A stretch of 6,008 bases of DNA from contig DNLG01000145.1 in the NCBI GenBank assembly GCA_003488525.1, forward strand, positions 633-6,640, in the 5' to 3' direction. Each line of letters opens with the position of its first letter. Position 1 is the first letter of the stretch. The notes beneath the pieces are model-generated. The model had not been told where the DNA came from. It saw only the letters and a list, made by a program, of their open reading frames with translations, and did no database searches. The translations under genes and the position numbers were made by a program. The DNA comes from Bacteroidota bacterium. GTDB taxonomy: Bacteria; Bacteroidota; Ignavibacteria; Kapaibacteriales; Kapaibacteriaceae. This document shows positions 1 through 5,910 of this stretch, one piece after another.

Positions 1-562
1 AGCCCGCAAGGCCACTGTGGCCATGGGCGAAATGATTGGGCCGGCCTATATCCGCTTTGGCCGTTCACCCGTACCAATGTTTACGACAGAAGAGTCGCCA
101 TTCGAGCTTGGCAAGGCCAATGTCCTCATGGATGGCACCGATGTTGCGCTCATCGCCAACGGTGCGCTGGTGTGGGAAAGTATTCTTGCCGCCAAGGAGC
201 TTGCCAAGAAGGGCATCTCAGCCCGGGTCATTAACGTACACACCGTCAAGCCATTTGACTTTGCCACGGTCACGCAGGCCGCTCGTGAGTGCGGCTGTAT
301 CGTAACGGCTGAGGAACATCAGGTTCACGCCGGACTCGGTGGCGCCGTTGCCGAATGCACAGCAAAGAATGCTCCGGTGCCGATCGAGTTTGTCGGTGTA
401 AAGGACTCCTTCGGTGGCTCTGGTGATCCCGAAGAGCTGATGGTGAATTTTGGTCTCACCTGGCGCGAGATCTATGCTTCTGCGCTTGTGGCGATGGAAC
501 GTCGCGATAAGGGGAGCTCTGGTGTGCGCGCTATTCGCGACGTTGCCACATATCGGGACTGA
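1..562 (+). CDS. Transketolase, C-terminal part (5' end outside window)
   Basis: This is the 3' end of a gene that begins before the window. The reading frame starts at base 2 and 186 residues are visible before the TGA stop. The visible part includes the end of the pyrimidine-binding domain (YIRFGRSPVPMF) and the transketolase C-terminal domain, recognisable from GTDVALIANGALVWES, ARVINVHTVKPFD, TAEEHQVHAGLGGAVAE and the GSGDPEELMVNFGLT segment. Transketolase transfers two-carbon ketol units with thiamine diphosphate in the non-oxidative pentose phosphate pathway, in the cytoplasm. The wording of these motifs resembles the split form, in which the C-terminal half is a separate subunit of roughly 310-330 residues. 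A full-length enzyme cannot be excluded because the N-terminal half is not visible. A tail of about 20 residues follows the conserved end. The RYPRG-type motif expected in DXP synthase is not seen. The gene precedes cca by 44 bp on the same strand. Confidence 0.85.
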   Translation, partial: ARKATVAMGEMIGPAYIRFGRSPVPMFTTEESPFELGKANVLMDGTDVALIANGALVWESILAAKELAKKGISARVINVHTVKPFDFATVTQAARECGCIVTAEEHQVHAGLGGAVAECTAKNAPVPIEFVGVKDSFGGSGDPEELMVNFGLTWREIYASALVAMERRDKGSSGVRAIRDVATYRD

Positions 563-563
563 G

Positions 564-577
564 GTGGCCCTGGCCAC
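564..577 (+). other. Short hairpin after the transketolase gene
   Basis: GTGGC (564-568) pairs perfectly with GCCAC (573-577) around a CCTG loop, directly after the transketolase stop codon. No T-run follows, so it does not look like an intrinsic terminator. It may slow 3' exonucleases or be chance. Only the pairing is seen; any function is inference. Confidence 0.3.
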
Positions 578-606
578 TGTCTGGTCCTGAAGCAGGTAAT
601 CGAATC

Positions 607-2052
607 ATGACCCCGACGATTGACATCACGGATCCCGTGCTGTTGCGCATCGCCCTGCTCGCGCGCGAACGCAACGTTCGTGCCTACGTTGTGGGCGGCT
701 ATGTGCGTGACGCGGTCATGGGGCGCGCGCGAACCGACATCGATATCTGCGTTGAAGGTGACGCACTTGCCTTTGCTCGGGCTGTTGCCGATCTGTTCCG
801 CTCAAAGACTGTCGAGTATGAGCGATTCCGCACGGCGCTTGTTCCCGTGGGCGACCATCATCTTGAGTTCGTTGGTACACGGCGCGAGGAATACCGTTCA
901 AATTCAAGAAAGCCCATTGTTGTCGAGGGGACGTTTGAGGATGATCTGCGGCGCCGAGACTTCACCGTCAATGCGCTGGCTGCAGATCTCCACCCCGATC
1001 GTCTGGGAGCTGTGGTCGACCTCTTTCAGGGGACCGAAGACATCGAGCGTAAGCTGCTTCGGACGCCGCTCGACCCCGTTGTGACGATGAGTGACGACCC
1101 GCTCCGCATGATGCGTGCTGCCCGCTTTGCTGCACAACTGGGATTTGATCTCGATACGGCACTCGTCTCGGCGATTACCTCAATGGCTGACAGGATCACG
1201 ATCATTTCGCAGGAACGCGTCACGGACGAGTTCCTGAAGATCCTTGCTGCGCCGCGTCCGAGTGTGGGCTTGAAGATCCTGCAATACACCGGGCTGATGA
1301 AGCACATTTTCCCGGAGGTGGCGAACCTGGCCGGGACGGAGCTTGTGGTTGCCGGTTCGAGAGAGTACGGACATAAAGACGTGTTCCTGCACACGCTGCA
1401 AGTGGTCGATAACGTGGCGCAGATGTCGTCAAATTTGTGGTTGCGATTTGCCACGCTGATGCATGACATTGCCAAGCCCCGTACCAAGAAGTTTATTGAA
1501 GGTACAGGGTGGACCTTTCATGGACATGAAGAGATCGGAGCGCGGTGGCAGCAGAAAATCTTTCGCCGCATGAAGTTGCCGATGCAGCACCTCGACTATG
1601 TCGAGTCGCTCGTGCGGTTGCATCAGCGCCCTATGAAGCTTGTTGATGAGGGGGTGACCGATTCGGCGATACGACGTCTGGCCGTTCAGGCCGGAGACGG
1701 TATTGCCGATCTCTTTACGCTCTGCCGCGCCGACATCACAACACGCAACCCGTCCCGGGCGCAGAAGTATCTCAAGAACTACGACATCGTCGAGCAGAAG
1801 CTCGTCGATGTGCTGGAGCGCGATCGTCTGCGCTCATTCCAAAGTCCGGTGCGCGGCGAAGAGATCATGGCCGCGACCGGTCTGGGGCCGTCACGTGAAG
1901 TGGGCTACATCAAGTGGATGATTGAAGAGGCGATCCTCGACGGCATCATTCCGAATGAGGAGGATGCGGCGCGCGAGTATATGCTGCTGAACCTTGACAA
2001 ATGGAAGCTCGAGGGACGGACGGCACATTTTGCACGAAGGGGCTCGCTGTGA
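607..2052 (+). CDS. cca: CCA tRNA nucleotidyltransferase / poly(A) polymerase family, with HD domain
   Basis: The 481-residue product belongs to the class II nucleotidyltransferases that add or repair the 3' CCA end of tRNAs; relatives add poly(A) tails. The nucleotidyltransferase head comes first: VVGGYVRD at 28-35, the metal-binding pair D44/D46 in TDIDICVEGD, RRDFTVNAL at 116-124 and the DDPLRMMRAARF block at 163-174. The latter two match family motifs used in catalysis and nucleotide recognition. An HD domain follows, with H262, the HD pair H286-D287 in MHDIAKP, FHGHEE at 305-309 and D376 in RADITTRNP. HD domains of this kind give phosphohydrolase activity in some family members. The C-terminal helices would bind tRNA. 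The length fits HD-containing enzymes. The ATG has a modest AGCAGG ribosome-binding site. The sequence cannot prove CCA-adding rather than poly(A) activity, but this is the only such gene seen here and the HD form supports Cca. Confidence 0.93.
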   Translation: MTPTIDITDPVLLRIALLARERNVRAYVVGGYVRDAVMGRARTDIDICVEGDALAFARAVADLFRSKTVEYERFRTALVPVGDHHLEFVGTRREEYRSNSRKPIVVEGTFEDDLRRRDFTVNALAADLHPDRLGAVVDLFQGTEDIERKLLRTPLDPVVTMSDDPLRMMRAARFAAQLGFDLDTALVSAITSMADRITIISQERVTDEFLKILAAPRPSVGLKILQYTGLMKHIFPEVANLAGTELVVAGSREYGHKDVFLHTLQVVDNVAQMSSNLWLRFATLMHDIAKPRTKKFIEGTGWTFHGHEEIGARWQQKIFRRMKLPMQHLDYVESLVRLHQRPMKLVDEGVTDSAIRRLAVQAGDGIADLFTLCRADITTRNPSRAQKYLKNYDIVEQKLVDVLERDRLRSFQSPVRGEEIMAATGLGPSREVGYIKWMIEEAILDGIIPNEEDAAREYMLLNLDKWKLEGRTAHFARRGSL

Positions 2053-2057
2053 GCCGT

Positions 2058-2064
2058 GGGGAGG
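2058..2064 (+). promoter_or_regulatory. Ribosome-binding site fixing the carbonic anhydrase-like start
   Basis: GGGGAGG lies 4 nt before the ATG at 2069, immediately after the cca stop. It selects that ATG over an in-frame start at 1994 inside cca, whose extra 25 residues would not match the family. Confidence 0.75.
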
Positions 2065-2068
2065 CTGT

Positions 2069-2599
2069 ATGATCATACCGTACGCTGACATCGTTCCGAC
2101 GATCCACGAGTCGGTCTTTATCGCCGATGGAGCGGTGATCCTTGGCGATGTGCATATCGGCAAGGATTCGTCTGTCTGGTTTAACGTCGTTATCCGCGGC
2201 GACGTACACCAGATCCGCATAGGAGAGCGCACGAACGTGCAGGACCTGTCAATGCTGCACGTGACGTACAACAAACATCCGTTGTCAATTGGTAACGGTG
2301 TTACGATCGGACACTGCGTAATGCTTCATGGCTGCACGGTGGAAGATTTTGCGCTTATCGGCATGAACGCTACAATCCTCGACGGAGCTGTGATCGGTCA
2401 TCACTCGATGGTTGCCGCAGGTGCCGTCGTGCGAGAGGGGTTCGTTGTCCCGCCGCGCACACTCGTTGCCGGCGTTCCTGCCAAGATCGTCCGCGAGCTC
2501 AGTGACGCGGAATGTGCCAAACTCGAGCAGAGTGCACAGAACTACATCGATTACGTTTTCTCCTACAGATCGAACACGAACGTCAGGACGCACCGATGA
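2069..2599 (+). CDS. Gamma carbonic anhydrase family protein (left-handed beta-helix hexapeptide repeat)
   Basis: The 176-residue product is a YrdA/CaiE/PaaY-type hexapeptide-repeat protein related to gamma-class carbonic anhydrases. These form left-handed beta-helix trimers with metal sites between subunits. Repeating hexapeptides run from about residue 17 to 140 (for example VFIADGAVILGDVHIG and GVTIGHCVMLHGCTV). The three expected metal ligands are present: H64 in SMLHVT, H82 in TIGHCV and H87 in MLHGC. The family signatures SSVWFNVVIRGD (34-45) and TNVQDLSMLHVT (55-66) are intact. The C-terminal helix, starting near residue 143, is normal for the family. Many bacterial members show weak or no CO2 hydration activity, so the substrate is uncertain. 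The gene begins 16 nt after cca and overlaps the next gene by 4 bp (ATGA), which suggests one transcript and coupled translation. Confidence 0.92.
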   Translation: MIIPYADIVPTIHESVFIADGAVILGDVHIGKDSSVWFNVVIRGDVHQIRIGERTNVQDLSMLHVTYNKHPLSIGNGVTIGHCVMLHGCTVEDFALIGMNATILDGAVIGHHSMVAAGAVVREGFVVPPRTLVAGVPAKIVRELSDAECAKLEQSAQNYIDYVFSYRSNTNVRTHR

Positions 2600-2793
2600 A
2601 ACGATCGACCTCGCTCTCGTCAGCCCTTACCATCATCCTTATCAGCACCACCGTCTGCGTTGTGCTGACGGCTCTTGCCGCCTTCATCACGGGCGAGATG
2701 CTATTCCTTCTGGCCACTGTCCTATTTGCCATCAGTGGTGGGGCTGGAGTGTGGGTCGTGCGTCGACTTCAACGAACCATCGGTGGTGCGTGA
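2596..2793 (+). CDS. Small two-helix membrane protein of unknown function
   Basis: I do not recognise this 65-residue product. It has a short basic N-terminus (K2, R3), a hydrophobic segment at about 10-31, a tight turn around TGE (32-34), a second hydrophobic segment at about 35-55, and a basic C-terminal tail (R56, R57, R60). This predicts a helical hairpin in the cytoplasmic membrane with both ends in the cytoplasm. The ATG at 2596 overlaps the preceding stop (ATGA), with an AGGA ribosome-binding site about 8 nt upstream. Its own TGA overlaps the GTG start of the next gene. A longer in-frame start at 2512 would run far into the upstream gene and would put a charged stretch before the helix, so I reject it. 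The sandwich of overlaps is the main evidence that it is real. No catalytic motif is visible. Confidence 0.7.
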   Translation: MKRSTSLSSALTIILISTTVCVVLTALAAFITGEMLFLLATVLFAISGGAGVWVVRRLQRTIGGA

Positions 2794-3959
2794 TCCTGCC
2801 GCGACTGCGCGACGACGTACAGCTGTCTGCACACGTAGAGGGTGAAGAGCAGTATCTCGTCCTTCACGATCCATTCGGGGTAGCCGATGGCCCCATTATG
2901 CTGCATGCCGACATGTTTGAGGTGCTTGCGGCATGTGATGGGCAGACCACGCTGGCAGATCTTGCCTATGCCGCCGGGGTCGATCCCGAGGGACCCGAGA
3001 TCCGACGCGTGGAGCTGTTCATACGTCAGATCCAGCAACTCGGCTATCTCGAAGGGGCGGACGCTGATCAGCGGCGTCTGCAGGTAGAGCAGGCATGGCA
3101 CAGTCTTCCTACAAGGCCCATGGCGTGTGCCGATGCAACCTATCCGTCGGATCCTCAGGAGTTTGCCCGGTTCTGCCGCGATGAGCTCGGTATCGTCCAG
3201 CAGAAGGGGCAAGCCCCCTCCCGGGGTGACGATGGTTCATATCCGCCGGCCGTTGCGCTCATTCCGCACATCGACTTCCGTGTGGCGCCAAGGGTGTACG
3301 GCGAAGCGTTCAACGCCATTGCTTCCAGCCCCGCCAGCCTTGTTGTGATGATCGGAACCTCGCACTACTGGTCCGACCATCCAGTTGTTGTTGCCCGGCG
3401 CCCTTTCGATACCCCTCTTGGGCCTCTGCCCGTCATCGACCATGCCCTCGCAATCCCGGAGGCGGATATCGCCCATAAGCCCGAGCATTCTCTGGAGTTG
3501 CACGCCGTGGCTCTGAAGTACCTATGGCCCGACCGTGACCTTGCAATCCTGCCGGTTCTGGTTACCTCGTCGATCTTCGAGGAGGGGGCTCTCGAGACGT
3601 GGGCCGACCGTATCCGGTCTGCCGTAGAGGGGTCCGGCAGGGAAGCTATCTGGTTGATATCTGGAGATTTAGCCCACATTGGGCCCAAGTTCGGGGATGC
3701 CCTTCACGCCCATGAACTCCTGCCGGCAGTACACACCGCCGATGAGCGCCTGATCAGCGCGCTCATCCAGGCCGACGTCGAGCGGTATCATCAAGCCGTC
3801 CATACGCTCGACAACGTCTACCGCATTTGCGGTCATGCCCCCACCGTCCTTGCGCTCAATTGCAGAAGGCCGGGCAAGGGGCACCTGCTGCAGTATGACG
3901 TGTGGGATGACGCGGAGACAGAAAGTGCTGTCACATTCGCATCGATTGTTTGGCAATGA
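2790..3959 (+). CDS. MEMO1 family protein (AmmeMemoRadiSam system protein B) with N-terminal PqqD-like domain
   Basis: The 389-residue product has two parts. Residues about 1-90 form an extra domain ending in LHADMFEVLAACDG and FIRQIQQLGYLEG, which look like the helices of a PqqD-like winged-helix fold. Residues about 153-389 are the MEMO domain, related to extradiol dioxygenases. It has PHIDFRVAP (H160), GTSHYW (H192), EHSLELHAVALKYLW (232-246), SGDLAHIGPKFGD (291-303) and ICGHAPT (C347). H160, H192 and C347 correspond to the metal-binding His/His/Cys of human MEMO1. Bacterial MEMO proteins often occur with AMMECR1 and radical SAM proteins, neither of which is visible here; the chemistry is unresolved. 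The GTG start at 2790 overlaps the previous stop (GTGA) and gives MILPRLRDD, an opening I associate with longer MEMO homologues. No good ribosome-binding site precedes it, so coupling is likely. The frame stays open back to 2412, but that extension runs through two upstream genes. Confidence 0.88.
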   Translation: MILPRLRDDVQLSAHVEGEEQYLVLHDPFGVADGPIMLHADMFEVLAACDGQTTLADLAYAAGVDPEGPEIRRVELFIRQIQQLGYLEGADADQRRLQVEQAWHSLPTRPMACADATYPSDPQEFARFCRDELGIVQQKGQAPSRGDDGSYPPAVALIPHIDFRVAPRVYGEAFNAIASSPASLVVMIGTSHYWSDHPVVVARRPFDTPLGPLPVIDHALAIPEADIAHKPEHSLELHAVALKYLWPDRDLAILPVLVTSSIFEEGALETWADRIRSAVEGSGREAIWLISGDLAHIGPKFGDALHAHELLPAVHTADERLISALIQADVERYHQAVHTLDNVYRICGHAPTVLALNCRRPGKGHLLQYDVWDDAETESAVTFASIVWQ

Positions 3960-3980
3960 CAAACCACTCCCGTATGTTTG
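3949..3980 (+). promoter_or_regulatory. Bacteroidota-type promoter candidate for the rplM operon
   Basis: TTTG at 3949-3952 is followed, after 20 nt, by TATGTTTG at 3973-3980. This matches the published Bacteroidota primary-sigma consensus (TTG or TTTG near -33, TAnnTTTG near -7, spacer about 17-23 nt). The upstream element lies in the last codons of the MEMO gene. Transcription would start a few bases after 3980, giving a leader of roughly 50 nt before rplM. I found no other exact TAnnTTTG match with a spaced TTG in the window by eye. Confidence 0.6.
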
Positions 3981-4024
3981 CAAGCTCTGACAAATCCAAC
4001 ACGTCAATGAAGCCCCTTGCGGGT

Positions 4025-4030
4025 AGGAAG
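4025..4030 (+). promoter_or_regulatory. Ribosome-binding site for rplM
   Basis: AGGAAG lies 7 nt before the ATG at 4038 and favours that start over an in-frame TTG at 4017. The TTG start would add seven basic residues and has no ribosome-binding site of its own. A small GCCC/GGGT hairpin (4012-4024) sits just upstream. Confidence 0.65.
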
Positions 4031-4037
4031 AAAACGT

Positions 4038-4505
4038 ATGAATCAGCACGGTAACATTACCCGCTCAGTGCGCGCCGAAGATGTTCAGCGCGACTGGCTT
4101 GTTGTGGACGCCACCGACTGTACGGTTGGCCGTCTTGCAACACAGATCGCAACACTGCTTCGAGGCAAGCACAAGGCATTGTTCACGCCTCACGTTGACT
4201 GCGGTGACTTCGTCATCGTGATCAACGCCGACAAGGTTGTTCTCGAAGGCAAGCGGGCAGAGCAGAAGGAATACTTCCACAACACCGGTTATCCGGGCGG
4301 TGGTCGCATGCGTTCCTTCACAAACATCATGCAAAACAAGCCGGAAGAGATCGTTGAGCTTGCTGTAAAGGGCATGCTGCCGAAGAACTCTCTCGGACGG
4401 TCGATCGTCAAGAAGCTGAAGGTGTACAGCGGTAGCGAGCACCCACATGCTGCACAGCAGCCCAAGGCATATCAGCTGCCATATCTCCACCTCGGAACGA
4501 AGTGA
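4038..4505 (+). CDS. rplM: 50S ribosomal protein L13 (uL13)
   Basis: The 155-residue product is ribosomal protein L13, an early-assembling component of the large subunit that binds 23S rRNA. The core runs from about residue 19 (RDWLVVDATDCTVGRLAT) through LRGKHKALFTPHVDCGDFV (41-59) and KEYFHNTGYPGG (77-88). The family signature VKGMLPKNSLGRSIVKKLKV covers 110-129, and the usual HPHAAQQP segment follows. It is slightly longer than the roughly 142-150 residues typical of bacteria because of an N-terminal extension of about 15 residues before the core. The gene is the first of the ribosomal block and lies 14 bp before rpsI, the near-universal partner arrangement. Expression probably depends on the promoter candidate just upstream. 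Confidence 0.98.
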   Translation: MNQHGNITRSVRAEDVQRDWLVVDATDCTVGRLATQIATLLRGKHKALFTPHVDCGDFVIVINADKVVLEGKRAEQKEYFHNTGYPGGGRMRSFTNIMQNKPEEIVELAVKGMLPKNSLGRSIVKKLKVYSGSEHPHAAQQPKAYQLPYLHLGTK

Positions 4506-4519
4506 AATCGGAGTAACGA

Positions 4520-4906
4520 ATGAAGACGTATTTAGGAACAGGTCGTCGCAAGACATCGGTCGCACAGGTTCGCCTCACAAGCGGGACTGGCCACGTGATG
4601 GTTAACCGTCTGCCGATTGAGGAGTACTTCACGGTCGAAAACTACCGTCGTGACGCCACGTTGCCACTGGAGCTGACAAAGACGAATGCGCAGTTTGACG
4701 TGTTTGTCAATGTGCGCGGTGGTGGCAAGAGCGGCCAGGCCGGAGCTGTGCGCCTCGGTGTTGCGCGCGCTCTTGTCGAGTACAACGAAGAACTGCGCGC
4801 AGCACTTCGTCCGGCTGGGGTCCTGACGCGCGACCCACGCATGGTGGAGCGCAAGAAGTACGGCCAGAAGAAAGCCCGCAAGCGCTTCCAGTTCTCCAAG
4901 CGATAA
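4520..4906 (+). CDS. rpsI: 30S ribosomal protein S9 (uS9)
   Basis: The 128-residue product is ribosomal protein S9 of the small-subunit head. It has the N-terminal [14 protein letters not shown] (6-19), the family signature [19 protein letters not shown] (67-85), and [20 protein letters not shown] (105-124). It ends in the conserved SKR whose terminal arginine reaches the P-site tRNA anticodon loop. The length is standard. The ATG is preceded by GGAG (4510-4513) at a 6-nt spacing. The 14-bp gap after rplM indicates one transcript. A 145-bp gap with strong RNA structure separates it from rpsB. Confidence 0.99.
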   Translation: MKTYLGTGRRKTSVAQVRLTSGTGHVMVNRLPIEEYFTVENYRRDATLPLELTKTNAQFDVFVNVRGGGKSGQAGAVRLGVARALVEYNEELRAALRPAGVLTRDPRMVERKKYGQKKARKRFQFSKR

Positions 4907-4912
4907 GCTTCC

Positions 4913-4928
4913 GTCCGGCGCGCCGGGC
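4913..4928 (+). repeat. GC-rich palindrome just after rpsI
   Basis: CCGGCGCGCCGG at 4915-4926 is a perfect 12-bp palindrome. As RNA it can form a CCGG/CCGG stem around a CGCG loop, extended by a G-U and a G-C pair at 4913-4914 and 4927-4928. No T-run follows, so it is not a standard terminator. Its halves are also complementary to the arms of the hairpin at 4964-5004, allowing alternative pairing. Confidence 0.55.
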
Positions 4929-4963
4929 ATATACAACGCAATCAACACGCATGTGTGGGAATT

Positions 4964-5004
4964 CCGGCGGTGGAGCCCATGGGATAAATCCCTGGGTCCG
5001 CCGG
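4964..5004 (+). promoter_or_regulatory. Structured RNA leader hairpin upstream of rpsB
   Basis: A long hairpin can be drawn by hand. CCGGCGG (4964-4970) pairs perfectly with CCGCCGG (4998-5004). After a four-base 5' bulge, TGGA (4971-4974), GCCCA (4975-4979) pairs with TGGGT (4993-4997), with one G-U pair. After a single bulged T (4980), GGGA (4981-4984) pairs with TCCC (4989-4992) around a TAAA loop. That is 16 pairs with both bulges on the 5' side, ending 47 nt before the rpsB ATG. It leaves the rpsB ribosome-binding site free. Position and asymmetric bulges suggest an r-protein leader, perhaps bound by S2, as rpsB leaders are known in gammaproteobacteria. That ligand is inference and I cannot match it to a named RNA family. 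Confidence 0.5.
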
Positions 5005-5051
5005 TTCGAACCGCGCAGAGGATTCATCCACAACAATCGAAGAGGTAGATC

Positions 5052-5861
5052 ATGCCAGCAGTAAGCATTGAAGCACTGCTTGAGTCCGGAGCGCATTTCG
5101 GACACCTTACACGCCGCTGGAACCCGGCGATGCGCAACTTCATTTTCATGGAGCGCAACGGGATCCACATCATTGACCTGCGCAAGACGCAGCTTCTTAT
5201 CGACATCGCACGCGACGCCGCCCAGGAGATTGCCTCTCAGGGTCGCGGAGTGCTCTTCGTTGGTACCAAAAACCAGGCGAAGGGTGCTGTGGAGCAGGAA
5301 GCAAAGCGCGGAATCTCCAACTACGTTTCTGAGCGTTGGCTTGGAGGCATGTTGACGAACTTCACGACCATTCGTAAGTCCATCAAGCGCCTGTCTACCA
5401 TCGATAAGATGGAAACCGACGGAACCTTCGAGAAGATCACGAAGAAGGAGCGCCTCATGCTGAGCCGCGAACGTGACCGTCTGCGCAAGGTGTTCGGTGG
5501 CATTGAGGATATGACGCGGATTCCGGGTATGCTCGTGGTGGTCGACATCAAGAAAGAGCACCTGGCGATTAAGGAAGCCAAGACGCTTGGCATTCCGGTC
5601 ATTGGAATCGTTGACACAAACTCAGATCCGACGCAGGTAGATTATCCGATCCCGGCCAATGATGACTCCATCAAGGCAGTCGAGCTGATTCTCAAGGTTC
5701 TTGCCGATGCAGTTGTGGACGGACGCGAAGTAGCCCGCGCCAAGACGGCCGATCTGGCAGCGGCCGGTGAAGCTGCCGTCAAGGAAATGGACGGAGACGA
5801 TACGAAGGTTCGTCGTCAGCTCCGCACGCGTAAGGGTGGCAAGGCCGACGGCGCCGAGTAA
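5052..5861 (+). CDS. rpsB: 30S ribosomal protein S2 (uS2)
   Basis: The 269-residue product is ribosomal protein S2, which joins the small subunit late, near the head-body junction where S1 docks in some bacteria. It shows the first S2 signature, [17 protein letters not shown] (11-27), followed by [15 protein letters not shown] (32-46), [14 protein letters not shown] (64-77), the [15 protein letters not shown] segment (93-107) and a coiled-coil-like charged region (about 110-148). The second signature spans [19 protein letters not shown] (158-176) and IVDTNSDP (186-193). The tail from about residue 228 is charged and probably flexible, making the protein slightly longer than the usual 240-260. 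The start has AGAGGT at 5041-5046, 5-6 nt upstream. The gene lies 49 bp before tsf, the widely conserved rpsB-tsf pair. The structured 145-bp gap upstream is the likely place of independent control. Confidence 0.99.
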   Translation: MPAVSIEALLESGAHFGHLTRRWNPAMRNFIFMERNGIHIIDLRKTQLLIDIARDAAQEIASQGRGVLFVGTKNQAKGAVEQEAKRGISNYVSERWLGGMLTNFTTIRKSIKRLSTIDKMETDGTFEKITKKERLMLSRERDRLRKVFGGIEDMTRIPGMLVVVDIKKEHLAIKEAKTLGIPVIGIVDTNSDPTQVDYPIPANDDSIKAVELILKVLADAVVDGREVARAKTADLAAAGEAAVKEMDGDDTKVRRQLRTRKGGKADGAE

Positions 5862-5910
5862 GCCCCCTCAAAAAAATCAACACAACATCGAAATCAAAGG
5901 GACGTACCTC

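Noticed and set aside
1026..1487. A 153-residue minus-strand open frame within cca.
   Set aside because: It is antisense to conserved parts of cca, is rich in Ser, Arg and Ala, and has no motif or ribosome-binding site of note.
2552..2560. TACGTTTT as a second Bacteroidota-type promoter element before the small membrane gene.
   Set aside because: The last base of TAnnTTTG is wrong, there is no TTG at the right distance upstream, and it lies inside a conserved coding region.
571..2723. TGGCCACTGTC occurs twice, at 571-581 and about 2713-2723.
   Set aside because: An 11-base match with no extension and no shared context is likely to be chance, and one copy is within a coding sequence.
2412..2789. 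An upstream extension of the MEMO reading frame.
   Set aside because: It would overlap the carbonic anhydrase-like gene and the small membrane gene, and its low-complexity sequence looks like an out-of-frame translation. The GTG at 2790 gives a family-like N-terminus.
4913..4928. A rho-independent terminator after rpsI.
   Set aside because: The GC-rich stem is present but is followed by ATATACAACG instead of a T-run.
5002..5013. CGGTTCGAACCG resembles the T-loop of a tRNA gene.
   Set aside because: The bases around it do not form a T-stem in register or an acceptor stem, and no D-arm or anticodon arm is found upstream. It is a 12-bp palindrome partly shared with the rpsB leader hairpin.
4707..5561. 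A 284-residue open frame on the minus strand.
   Set aside because: It lies opposite rpsI, the leader and rpsB, whose proteins are unmistakable. Its translation has no recognisable domain and is explained by codon bias of the sense genes.
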